A stretch of 64,000 nucleotides of DNA from Datura wrightii (lineage: Eukaryota > Streptophyta > Magnoliopsida > Solanales > Solanaceae): NCBI GenBank assembly GCA_035772735.1, contig JASDFA010000007.1, positions 129,742,501 to 129,806,500 of the forward strand. The letters run 5' to 3'. Below are positions 35,911-48,000 of this stretch, piece by piece; the first letter of the stretch is position 1, and the number at the start of each line of letters is the position of its first letter. Below the pieces are notes generated by a model that worked only from the letters and a program-made list of their open reading frames with translations, was not told the DNA's origin and ran no database searches. The translations under genes and the position numbers were made by a program.

Positions 35911-36075
35911 TAATTACACCTGTGCAACCAAATAGTAAGCTTGTAATTACACTGTAATTACATCATGGAAAACAAACAGATCATTCTAATTACTATACTG
36001 TGTAATTACTAGGCTATGTAATTACTACCCTAATAATTACACCTATTCTAATTACATCGTGACTTTCAAATAGAC
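35911..36075. repeat. small MITE-like insertion rich in GTAATTAC palindromes
   Basis: Begins exactly where homology to block C copy 1 stops. It holds four perfect GTAATTAC palindromes (35943-35950, 35954-35961, 36002-36009, 36018-36025) and two direct AATAATTACACCT-like segments near its ends. No reading frame. Terminal repeats are not clean enough for a superfamily call. Confidence 0.5.
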
Positions 36076-36445
36076 CCAAGTCTAACTAGAAAAAGACCGT
36101 CTCCATTACTTTGAGAAGAGAATTTTTGGTTTGACTGACGAACTACATGGAAAGTTAGAGCTTATTTCTTTGATTTGAAGCAAGATTTTTGGAAAGTAAC
36201 AATTTCATTTAGTTTATTTTCGGAAAACTTGATGGTCGCGGATTAGTTCATTCTGCGCCGCCAGTAGCCTCAACTCTTACTCAGAATGTTTTGTTTTAAT
36301 TTTTAGGATAAGATTTTCACACTCATTAAGAAAAAATTAATAGGAATGATAATTTGTCTAATATAACCCTATTATTTTGTTTTTCATATTTCGGAATGAC
36401 TTTAAGTACTAAGGATAGAATTGAAAAAAATCTAATCAATTATCT

Positions 36446-36572
36446 CTTTTTTTATTTTTTTAAATTGGGGGTAGGGAAGGGGAAATGGGGAAGGTATTAC
36501 AATGTGGGGAATCGAACCCTCACCAATAAGTGGGAGTTTAGGTAGCCAACAAACTGAGCTACTAAGATTTTC
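36446..36572 (-). repeat. tRNA-derived SINE with 12-bp target site duplication
   Basis: On the minus strand the head reads CTTAGTAGCTCAGTTTGTTGG (A-box-like TAGCTCAGTTTGTTGG), followed by GGGTTCGATTCCC (B box) and a purine-poor body, ending in an A-rich tail. AATCAATTATCT flanks it exactly at 36434-36445 and 36573-36584. Confidence 0.88.
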
Positions 36573-36584
36573 AATCAATTATCT

Positions 36585-37370
36585 TTTGAATTTTGTAACT
36601 AGCAATTATTTTGAAATAGCTATTTTAAATATAACTTACAATTAAGATGAAATGAAAAAAGTATTAAAAAGAAAAAATATCCTATTTTCGCAGGTCCTAC
36701 TGTCATAATTTGGTGTCTGTTATTCTAGAGTTTTTAACTCTAGCAAAATTTACAATCAAAAGAAACAAGATTTATAACTCTATATGATGGTAATATGATC
36801 CTTATCTTAGAAAAAATTGCTAGATCATGAAGACCCTACGTTGAGTTCATGAATTTGAGTTGAGTTTTGAGAGCAAACATTGAATTTATATCAGAGGTGT
36901 ACAAATCAGCTTGCAATACACCTCGATTACTTCACAAGGTACCTACTACCTCACCAGCACCACCAAAAATTAGGTGGATGGAAAAAGAACCTCCTATCAT
37001 TTTGGGAACAAACATGAGCCACAAATGAAAAACATATGGGGGGAGGGAGCTTAGCAATCAATTATAGGGAGAGAGATATCTAAATCTGAGTACAAAAATG
37101 AGTATATTTAAATTTCTCTTGTAGTTTTGGCCTGGGGTACCGAACACGGTACCTAGAAGAAAATTCTACCAAAATTACCCAAATGCATAACACCGACATC
37201 CAGAACTTGAAACAGAAGAATTTTCAAACAAATTATAGGGAAGGATAGAATTACTGAAGAGACTTGAGGATTTAGAATAAATTTTGCTTCCTCTATGAAG
37301 CTGAAAATAAACTTCAATATACTTCTTGCATAAAAACTCTAACACGGGTAAATAAAAAAGATACAAGAGG
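36585..37370. other. region downstream of CPSF73-I, 3' UTR and flank
   Basis: No second gene is visible. The 3' UTR of CPSF73-I must begin at 37370 and run leftward. I find no canonical AATAAA on the minus strand close to the stop, so the poly(A) site cannot be placed. Confidence 0.5.
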
Positions 37371-39014
37371 CTAAGATACAGAAAGCGGTATTGGCTTCAT
37401 AGAATTTCTAATTCGCCGGTATGCGGTCCTAACTCTCTCTTTGAGACCTTCATTTTCACATTTGACCTCACCAGTTTGTTTGTCCAGATAAGCCACATTC
37501 CCATCAACATTGATTACCAACTTACCATCATCCCCAAATTTCACGTCACCAAAAAGAGAAATCAGGAGTGCATGGACTATTTTATCAGCTTTCTTTGCAT
37601 CTTCCTTCTCATTAATGAAAGTTTCCGTCTCAGTAGATACTACTTTAGGCATCTCCCTATTGGCATTCAGAACCAATGCCACGACGGAGTCGGATACCAT
37701 GTTATTAATTGGATCTGTTGTCCAATGAACAGAGAGATGATTCTCTGACTCCAGCTTCACCGTAACTCGCTCATGCACCTGCAAGGTTGGTACACCAGAT
37801 TCCTCATCTGTTGAGGATTCTACACTTTCATATATCTGCTTAAGCCTGTGTTGTATAACAGCAAAAGCACCAGAATATGGTATAGTTATTCTCTGTGTGA
37901 TATTTGCAGTGGATAGCTGAGAAAAGACATGGAGATCATCAGGTGCCATTATCTGGTAAGTGAAACCTTTCTTAACAAGTAAACCACTGACAGTTTCGCC
38001 TACTTCAGGGGTCTTTTCAGCCATCTTTCCAATAGTTTTCGCCATTTTCTTCAAGTTGAAGTGCATTTCAACTGACTGGCAGTTCTTGGGAGTGATTATT
38101 TTAGTATTCCCATCAGCAAAGAGGGAGGTAAGTTTCTTCTTGAGCCTTCCCATCTCATTAGCCTCTCCGTGGACTAGAATTATGTTGGGAGGCATAAGTT
38201 CTTTCAAGAAGGTACTTGTCTGAGCATAATCCGCATGAGCTGAGAATGAAATATAATGAACTTGCATATTAAGTGGAGCAGACAAGCCATTTGTGAGGGT
38301 GACTTCCTTCGGTTCATTGATAATAGTCTTCGCCAAGGTCCCTTCAACTACATACCCAGGTATAACACAAGCATTTTTCTTGTCAGCACACCATTTGTCG
38401 AACAGTTGCCTTGACAAACCACTTTGAAGACTACCGGGACTTGCCATCACCACACATGGCTTGTTGTCTATAAAATCTTCAATATTGTTTAGGGAAGATA
38501 TATGTTTGAAATTGAAGGGATTTGAGCTGACAAATTGATTACGGATCCTTTCATTCATGGCATTGATGTAAGTCTGATAGACAGCCATGCACCTTCTTGC
38601 AAGTGGAGAAGCATAATATATAGGGAATTTTGCTAGTTCAGGATGGTTGGACCAATATTCATCCAGGATAAGGAGTAGTTCCTGTGCACGTCCTAAGGCA
38701 AAAGCAGGAATCAGCACCCGACCCCCTTTCATGAGAGTTGAATGTATGACATCAGTGAAAAGCTTCTCTCTTATCTGACGTGGCATATGGAGTTGAACAC
38801 CATAAGTTGATTCTATAATGCAAATATCTGGAGAAAATTGTGGGGTCTCAGCCGCGCGGAGATGCCTGTCTTCTTCACGGGAATAGTCTCCTGTATAGAG
38901 AACTCGAACACCAGCAATATCAACCATAAACATGGCAGCACCAAGGACATGGCCAGCAGTATAACACCAAAAGCGAATACCATTTACTTCCATAGTCTGA
39001 TGGAAGTCAATAAC
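37371..39014 (-). CDS. CPSF73-I: CPSF73-I coding exon 5 (terminal, 547 codons plus stop)
   Basis: Large last exon starting VIDFHQTMEVNGIRFWC after the acceptor TTTTGTAG and ending PIPLSVS with TAG at 37371-37373. It holds the rest of the metallo-beta-lactamase fold, the whole beta-CASP domain and the C-terminal partner-binding domain. Confidence 0.97.
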   Translation of the reverse strand, partial: VIDFHQTMEVNGIRFWCYTAGHVLGAAMFMVDIAGVRVLYTGDYSREEDRHLRAAETPQFSPDICIIESTYGVQLHMPRQIREKLFTDVIHSTLMKGGRVLIPAFALGRAQELLLILDEYWSNHPELAKFPIYYASPLARRCMAVYQTYINAMNERIRNQFVSSNPFNFKHISSLNNIEDFIDNKPCVVMASPGSLQSGLSRQLFDKWCADKKNACVIPGYVVEGTLAKTIINEPKEVTLTNGLSAPLNMQVHYISFSAHADYAQTSTFLKELMPPNIILVHGEANEMGRLKKKLTSLFADGNTKIITPKNCQSVEMHFNLKKMAKTIGKMAEKTPEVGETVSGLLVKKGFTYQIMAPDDLHVFSQLSTANITQRITIPYSGAFAVIQHRLKQIYESVESSTDEESGVPTLQVHERVTVKLESENHLSVHWTTDPINNMVSDSVVALVLNANREMPKVVSTETETFINEKEDAKKADKIVHALLISLFGDVKFGDDGKLVINVDGNVAYLDKQTGEVKCENEGLKERVRTAYRRIRNSMKPIPLSVS

Positions 39015-42000
39015 CTACAAAACAAGTTTTCACATGTCAAAATAAGCCTAACGAAATATGTTGTCCGATTTAAAAAATGAAAAGTAATAAATAATTGATA
39101 TGGTGGGGAAAATTCTAGAATACAAGTGGTGTACAAAAAGTGAACCTACATCGAACATGGTTCCCCACAAAATAAAATTAGAAAAGTATAATATAAATAA
39201 AATTGGCTAACCAAAACTCAAAACATGTACGTACGGAATGACAACATCTAATAATCATGATATGTTTCTCTCTTTCCTCTCAAGGGAGAATGCATTTTGG
39301 TGCTATTCCCTACAAATGATTTCTTTCTTCTTCTTTTTTTCTAATTGGGCTTAAGGAAGAGGTTATTCCATCTCCAGGAGTTCTTTTTTTTTTCTTTGCC
39401 TCCAACACCCCTAGTGTAATGCCTATGAAGAAACAGAAAAGCAAAAGGTAATCTAATTTGCTCATTTGGTGATAACTCGATGTGTCCAACTTTTAAAAAA
39501 TGTATTTCATAATTAGAAATGGTTTTCATTGCTTTTTAGCAGTCCAAGAGCCACAACATTTCTAGAGTTGTGGAATTAGTACATTGGTAACAAATAGAAA
39601 TGTCTGCTACTTTTATCATTGCGTAATCTTGTTGGAAGGAATCATTCTCCACAGTTTTCACTTCTACCTCAATATCCGAAAATCATCTTTCATTATTAAT
39701 AAAAAACAAAAGGAGGCAAAATACAGAAAATACCGCCATTCCGTAGGGTTATTGATGGAGGACATAGACAATATTACCCTAAAATAAAAATTTTAAATTT
39801 CCAAGAAAATAGACATCAGAGCTAATATGATGGGAGTGTGAGACTGATGACTCAGTAGTTTCTGTTATAAGGTCTAATGTGTAAAGAGTTCAAGAAATAG
39901 TTGGCATGGTTTATGACACAAAAACCTTAAAACACCCTTTTTTAGTTTTTCCTCTCATAGATCAACTAAGTTCATGTAACTATGTGTAAGCATACTCACA
40001 GAACCTAAGCCAACAACTCTTTTTTTGTGATAATGGAGAACTCTCCGAGGGCAAGGGGAATGGTTTGAAGCTCGGTGGGTAGTGGGCCCACCGCCCTACC
40101 CTTCTCCACTTAAAATACACAGGCTTTTGTCTGCGGTAGTGTTCAAACCCATGGCGTGGGCCTAACTCAAGTCACGTGCTATACTCTTACCACTAGACCA
40201 AAGCCTTGGATGCACACCTAAGCCAATAGTTCTAATGAGCTCAACAACAACAAACTGGTCAATTACATTTTTAGAAGACTGAAAAAGGTTCAAATTCTTT
40301 CTTTTAGAGGATGGAAGAGAAGAATTTTATTTAGAAAGAAAGAGCAAGAAAAGAATAGTTCAAGGCTGACGATGTAGCTGAATCATCGTGTATACCCTTT
40401 GAAATTTATAAAACTTTTATTTCTCCAAGGTTGGAGATGTCTAATGAAGTATAAACGCATATTCGAAGCACGATCTATCTCTCTTGTTTCTAGGACTCCT
40501 CTTGTCCAACTCAATGACTTCTCTAAAGATCATTTAATTATAAGTTATATCTAACACTCACTCAGGACAAGTAAGCAAAGGAAAGTCAAAAGTGTCCAAT
40601 AGAATTAAATTTTCTGCAACACAACCTCTTATTATCCAAAGAGATCAAATAATACAATAAAAAAGATCCAACTATCTGGGTGAAGAAATAACACATTGAG
40701 TTTCTTTCATTCTCCAACTTGTAGGCAGTAGGCCAATGAAACTCTCTTTAGGGTCCCTACTCCCACCGCACCACCAAGTTAGCTTTTCTATCACCCCACC
40801 ATCCCTTCACACCATTCCCCATCCTCCTAGCCACTAAAATCTAATACTTTAGCAAATTGGTTCTTATCAGGAAAAAAATATTTACGCAAATTAAATTTTT
40901 ATTGGTTCAATTTGGACTTGGAGGTTGTTTGGTTTTAGCAGATTTTAACTAGCTTTAGCACCAAAGTGTTGAAAAGCACTTTTTTAAGTGTAGATAATGA
41001 AATTACGAATAACCAATTACGTGTTTGGATAGAAGTGTTGGAGCTGAAAATATACAGATGACGTATTTGGTAAAAAAGTGTTTGATAAATACCTCTTCTA
41101 TTGAAATGATCGAAATGCCCTTAATATAGTTAACACGGACTGAGCTTAACCTAAATGGAATAAAAAAGTACACATAGGGAAAGCGAAGCTCTTTATAGAC
41201 GAGCCTAATCAAAATGAAATAAGGAAAAGTGATAATTACAAAGATTTTAGTTATTAAACAGTCATTCTTAATATTTAATTAAACCATAAATGTTGATACA
41301 TTCTTAATCTTTTTGAAAGTGGTAACTTTGTATATATCATTGAGCAAAAATAAACAGTACATGAGTAGTATTGCACCCTATTTACATCAATCTACTGAGT
41401 CCTATGATCTTTATATCTATAATGTGTCTAGAACATCAATAATAGAGATAGGATCATTGAACCAAATTTGATTACACCAAAAACACAAAAGCAATATGCA
41501 GTTCAGCTTAATCTGTTGCATATTGTTCTCTAGATTTTCAAAGCATCTAGAGTTCCTTCCTCTCCACATGGTCCACCAGATGCTAGCAGGGATCATTCTC
41601 CACCTGTTCTTGTCCTTGGCCTATTCACATCTTTTATGGCCTCTGTGATTCTCCCAGGCATAGTCCAAGATATTCCTTTGAGGTTCAAGAATAATCTCCA
41701 TAGTTGGCTAGTGCTTTTACAGTGTAAAAAAAGATGATTTACAGTTTCTTCTTCGTCACCACAAAAGAAACATCTAGAGCAAAGGGTAAAACCCCTTTTC
41801 TTGAGATTCTCCTGGGTGAGTACAACCTCTTTGGCCAGTAACCATACAAAGCAGGCCACCTTGTAAGGTATGTTTGTTCTTCATATGTTCTTCCAGGGCC
41901 AGGTATTTGGGCTGTTGATTAGGTTGGTGCATCCTCCTATAAGCTTTTCCAACTTTGAAGATCCATTTACCCTTGTCCAGCCACCAGAGTATGTCTTCTA

Positions 42001-45000
42001 CCTACTGTTGGCAACCACAAGACTAATCTATTGCTCTTAAGAACTCAAAAACTCTTTATAGCTCCCAATCATTGAACTTTCTTCTAAAGTTGAGGTTCTA
42101 ACCATTTCGTGTCCACTTTCTGCTACAGTGCTCTGCTGATTTGGATAATGTTGTCTTTATTAAACTTAGTCCTCTCACCATTATGCACCTTGATCTTAGT
42201 ATATTGTTTTAGTTCTTCCCACAATCCTCTGATGGATCTCCATATGTTTACTCTATAAGGAGTTTTAACTTCCTTTGTCATCCATTTGTCTTCCTCTTAA
42301 TATTTTGCTTTGATAACCCTCTCCCATGATAAATCATTGCCATTATCCAATTTCCAAAGACATTTCACCCTAAGTGCTTTAGGGTGGTTCTTCAGATTTT
42401 TGATTCCCAGCCCCCATGAATCTTATCCATTGTCAGTGCTTCCCATTTCACCAGATTGTTCCCCTTTGTTCTTTGTTTCCTTACCATAAGAATTTCCTTC
42501 TAATTTTATCCAATTTGTTGATCACCCCTCCTGGGATTGGGAACAGTGACATCATATAGGTTGGAAGAGCATCTAGAACTGAGTTAATAAGAGTTACCCT
42601 TCCATCTAGTGACAAGTATTGATCTTTCCATGTGGCCAACTTCTTTTTCACTTCTCCACCACTCCATTTCATATCTCTGCTTATTTGGATTTAGCTCCTT
42701 TGGGCATAACAAGGTAGGTTGTTGGGTGAGCACCAACCCCTCCCCCCCCCAATATAGCACTTAATTCCTCCATGTTTGACACACTGTTATTTGGGTATAG
42801 AAAGTTTTTTCTTCAATTAATATGTAATCTAGAAATACCTTCAAATAGCACTAGGATCATTCTGAGATACTTAAACTTTCTCCTTCAGCTCCACAGAAAA
42901 TAAGAGTGTCATTTGCATACTATAGATGGGTGACTTCCAAGCATACCTGTCCTTCCCTGGCCACCTTAATCCTTTGATCCATTCCTTGTTTTTGGATATT
43001 TTGATCATGTTATTCAAACCATCAGTTGCTAACAAGAATAGAAATGGTGATAAGGGATCTCCTTGTCTGATTCCTTTTTGTGCTCTAAAGAAGCCAGTAG
43101 GTGTACCATTCACTAGCACTGAGAAACATACTATTGACATGCAGTGCCTTACCTATTGTATCCTCCTCTGCAAAAATCCCATCTTCTGTAAAATGCCTAG
43201 CAAATAGTTCCATTCACATTATCATAAGCCTTTTCTATGTCTAACTTGCATATAACTCCAGCTCTTCCTTGCTTCATTCTAGAACCCACTGCTTTATTGG
43301 CAATAAGGACATCATCCATGGATTTTTTTCCTTTAACAAAATTCATCTATTGTGAGTCTACCAACCTTGCCATCACTCCTTTTAATCTCTCTATTAACAC
43401 ATTGGATATTATCTTATAGATGCTACCAATGAGACTTATAGGCCTGAAGTCTCACAACTCTACAACTCCTTTCTTTTTTGGAATGAGGGCAATGAATGTT
43501 GCATTGAAGTTTCTCTCAAATTTTCCTAGCTTAAAATAACTTTGGAAAGTGTTCATAATGTCCAGCTTTACCACCTCCATTGAACACATTTTAATACCTT
43601 TAAGAACCTCTTCTTCATCAAATCTCCTTTGTAGATTCTCCCTCTCCTCTAATGATAGAACTGGACAGGTTGGAAATGGGATTGAGGGTCTCTACTGCAC
43701 CTCTTCCATGTATAGTTTCTAGTAGAATGCCACAATCTCCCCTTTAATTCTTCTTTCATCCTTAGTGATTTCCCCTTGAATATTAAGTTGTTCAATATTA
43801 TTGTATCTTTTGTAGGCATTTGCTATCTTTTGAAAATACTTTGTGTTCCTATCCCCCTCTTTAAGCCTGAGGGCCTTTGATCTTTGTCTCCAAGCAATTT
43901 TTTCCTTCTTGATTAGCTCCTCATATTGTAACAGTAATTCTCCTTTCCTGATGATTTCCTCTTCTGTCAGCACCCTATTTTTTGTCACTATGTCCGGGTC
44001 TGCCAGTTTTGCAAGCAGTTCTTTCCTCTAAGCTCCCAGGTTTCCTTGACCACCTTTGCTCCATTCCTTTAGCTTATTTTTTAGTGCCTTCAAATTACAA
44101 GCTAGGATTAAGTCAAGTTTCCCATTATATGTAAAAGTGTCCCACCATTCTTTCACTCTGTCAATAAACCCCTCAATCTCTAGCTAGCAGTTCTCAAACT
44201 TGAAGTAACCCTTTGTTTGGTTCCAGGACCCTCCCTATAAGGCAATAGGTAAATGATCTGAAGAAATTCTATATAATGGAAAGATCTTTATGTTGTTAAA
44301 GAATTCATCCCATTCTTCAGAGAATAGGATTCTATCAAGTCTTGAAGCTGCTTCATATGTGTCTTCTTTAAACCATGTAAGTGTTGAATTCTCCATTGGT
44401 AGATCAATCGATCTCATGTCTTCAATGAAGTCTGAAAGTTCCTTCATGCCTTTTTTCCTAGTTACACAGTTTCTTTTTTTGAAGCATATCTGCTCACAGT
44501 GAAGTCCTCGCACACGAACCATAGTCCTTCCACACTACCTCTGATAGCCCCAACTTCCTCCCAAACTAGTCTCCTTTCAACGTAACAGTTAGGAGCATGC
44601 ACTCCAGTGATGTAACAAGAAAAATGCATAGTTGAGCTGTAAATTTACAGGTCAAGGAGTAAACTCCCATCTCTAGTATTTCTCCTTCCCAGGACCTGCT
44701 GTCCCACATCATCATTACTCTCCCTCTTGTGTCACTAGCTTCTAAAAAAGAAAATTTATCCATCTGCCACCCCATATTTGTTTCAGTATTTTTGTCAGGT
44801 CACCCTCCATTTTGGTTTCCTAAAAGCAATAAATGTCTGTGTTCCAGTCCAGCACCATCCTTCTCACCAACCTTATTTTTTCTCTATTGTTGAGTCCCCT
44901 AACATTCCATGATACAATTTTGAACTTCATTAGACCCCAATCAAACCAATTCTCCCTTTATTCCTGTCCCCTTTTCTTTTGAATTTGACATCAAAAGCTA

Positions 45001-48000
45001 CCAAATTTTTTAAGTCCTAAGTTTCCTTAAACCTGGTGTTTCTTCTAATATCTTTTGACTCTATTTTTCTTGTTTCCCTACTACCGTCAACTTGTAGTAA
45101 TAGTTCCAGAGATTCTTCTTCATGTCCTTGAAAGTCTTCCCCTAAAATTTTCTCGATCTTCAATAAATTTTGTTGGACCCATGCCAATGTCTCTCTTTCT
45201 TTGTCTTGAATTGTTAATTGAGGCTGAAGTAGAAGTGGCCCCGCGTCCTCAATCTCCCAGCAATATGCTGATGGATCTTGCATCATAACAATCATATCGT
45301 TCCCCCTTTCACTATCCTTTCTCTGTCCTTCTCTTTCTTTCCCTGGATCTTCTATCTCATTCACAGTTACCGAGGTTTTCCATCTCCAAACCTTTAATGT
45401 GGCTTAACAATGTTGCCGCATGAGTTTTCTCCTCTTGCGTGCAAATTTGCTGCTTCAGCTTCTTGGAATCCTCCGCTGTGAAAGCTTTGGTCTCCATACT
45501 CTTTTACTTTGTTGAAAATGACTTGGGCTGAGAAGTCTAGCCCAATATTCTTTACCGCTGTAACCAAAGAATTGGGCATGTGTGTCCAGTCCAGTGAGTT
45601 ATTTTCATTTAAATGATCCATGTGTCTCGCATGTGCTACACCCTTTTCATTTCTACTAGTTGTCTTTGAGATCCCCACGTGTCGACTGATTATCAAATCC
45701 CTAAACTGATGGGATTTATGTACTTGTTGTAAGTAGGTCTTTGCAATTACCTGCTGGTTAATAGAGATATCTGGATTTCCCCCAGCTTCTTCTCCTCCGA
45801 TGAATTCTTCTACTTTTTCTGGCAGTATTTCAACTCTTGTTTTTCTTTCTGCCCAAATCAGGACGTAGTATCTACGTTCATTTTGAGTTATTGATACTTC
45901 ACTTGGTATATTTCTTCCTTCACTCGCGAATAGAATCCTTGCCCACTTCATGTGGTTCCAGAGCTTAGTTTCTTCCTCAATTGCCACCCATCCCCCACAG
46001 ATTTTTCTAATTTCTTGGAATATCTTGTTCGACCATAAGTGTAATGGGACTCCTACTGCTCTAATCCGGGTTAGTTTCTTGGTGATGGAGTTTGGGATGC
46101 AGCACATTGTAGGACTCTACCGTTCTAGCTTGACTTCAACTTTTTTCTACTTCCAATGTTCTTGAATTATCTTGCCTTCCATGTGCCTGTTGGGAAACTC
46201 AAAGAGGAACCTATTTTCACTCATTTCGTATATATTGATCCCAAAGGTACCTTCCACGTCAATGTTGTCCACCTCCTTATATCTTTAAGTGTAGGCTGTT
46301 CTTTCACATCAACTTCTATCTATCCCACTAAAACTTTGTTTAGAAGACCTTCATCTTGATTCCCGGGTATTTTCGATAGTACAACATTAATCTTATTGCT
46401 TTTAGACTTTGCCTCTCGCAATTGCTTGGTTTGCCACTTGCTATCAATTAATGTTATCGCATAAGAGTAGTTGGCTTCAGTTAATCGTGAGGGCTCTGAC
46501 TGAACCTACTTCCTTGGATATTTAATGAAGGATTCTATCTTAACTACAATGTCCCACCATCTTGCATTCAATGTTGGTTCTGGGACTATAAGAATTGACC
46601 TCCCTTCCATGTTAAGAGTTATGACTGTCATGAATCTTCCGTACTCATTCTTCTTTCTGGTACAGAAGTGCTCAACCTCTCTTTCTTTCATTTTCCATCT
46701 TCTAGTCCCATTATTCTAATATTTTGAAGCTTCCTTCATCATTTGAAGATCCACTCCATAGCCTCACTTCTCATTGAGGATATTCTTATCGATTTTCGAC
46801 TTCTTTCCACCCATTCGTACCATGCCCTGTTGCTAGCTGACAACCTAGTGATATTGAAGGAATTGAATCCTGCATTGAAATATATCATGTTTTCTTCCAT
46901 GATAATGTGATGAGAGGGAGAGGTAAAGAAGAGGGGACTCCGATGAGGGTATCGGAGACTAGAGAGCTCAGCCTCTCTCCCCTAGGAAGTAGGAGGAGAG
47001 TGTTTTTGGAAAGTGTGCTTGGGAGCATTTCTCCTTTCTTGATTTAAATGTTTTGGGAGAAACACACTTTTTTGATACATTCTTAATCTAATGGATCAAT
47101 CAAGTTATTTAATCACAATCATCTTGCCAAGAACTCAGTCTCTGTCATATCACTAGTTCAACAATACTACAATTTACTATCAAATTAGAAAATCTAACAA
47201 TATAATAATTCACCCCTAGGCCAAAAATTCCATAGCATTTACTCTCATATTTCATATTCTCAGACAAAGAAATCTCGCAAGTCCTAATTACAAGTTTTTT
47301 TTTTGTTGCAGAAAGCCATATCAAACATGCAAATATGAGGAGAATCTGCAAATATTATGAAAAATATCAAGAACACCACATCTTTCCCATATTCTATATT
47401 CCTCAAAACTTTAATTTGGCAATATAAACACATCAACAATTACACCTAATTCATCGTTATTGAAAGGGGGAAAATTGATATAGGACTTGGAAAAATCTCT
47501 AAATAGAAAAAGGGTTTTTCTTCCAAAGAGCTTGTAAAGAGAAGGCTAGAAAAACTACAAATTCATAGTATTATCCTAGCATAAGAACTTCCAAGAGTTC
47601 TACACGTGGACCAGATGTATAATACAAACTGGTAATGGAGTGAAAATATTTTGTTTAGCGTAGAACCTGTTTTCAAACCAAGATCTCACAAGAGAAATGA
47701 ATCTACAATCCGAATAACTAATGATACAACTACTTTGAGATCAACATGGGATGTTGAAAACAAACCTCAATTTTATCCATGGAGCGAAGAATGTCATGCT
47801 CATCAAACAACATATCTTTAACTGATACTTTGCTAACTTTAATATAATCTGACAAAAGCAGCTTGTATATGGCCTTTGTGGCATGTGTCATGAATACACG
47901 CCCTTTAAATGTAGTCTGAAAATAAAAAGAGCCAATATGAATCAGCAAAGAAGTACTACATGTACGGAGTAAAAAGACCATGAACCCCTGAATAAACCTT

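Larger units (their letters stand above)
41311..47071 (-). mobile_element. L1-type LINE, essentially full length, in CPSF73-I intron 4
   Basis: About 5.76 kb between two perfect 18-bp repeats. In minus orientation it has a 5' leader (47071 to about 46901), ORF1 (46900 to about 45017), ORF2 (44930-41417), a short 3' UTR and a very short A tail at 41311. The presence of both ORFs and the 5' leader means reverse transcription ran to the end, which is less common than 5'-truncated copies. It lies in the same orientation as the host gene. Both ORFs are now broken. Confidence 0.94.
39015..47765 (-). other. CPSF73-I intron 4 (8.75 kb) holding a LINE and a SINE
   Basis: Donor GTTTGT at 47765 and acceptor TTTTGTAG ending at 39015. 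A LINE (41311-47071) makes up about two thirds of it, and a SINE occupies 40014-40215. The remaining about 2.7 kb is AT-rich with no further exon of this gene: exons 4 and 5 join exactly (KIE/VIDFHQ). Confidence 0.93.
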
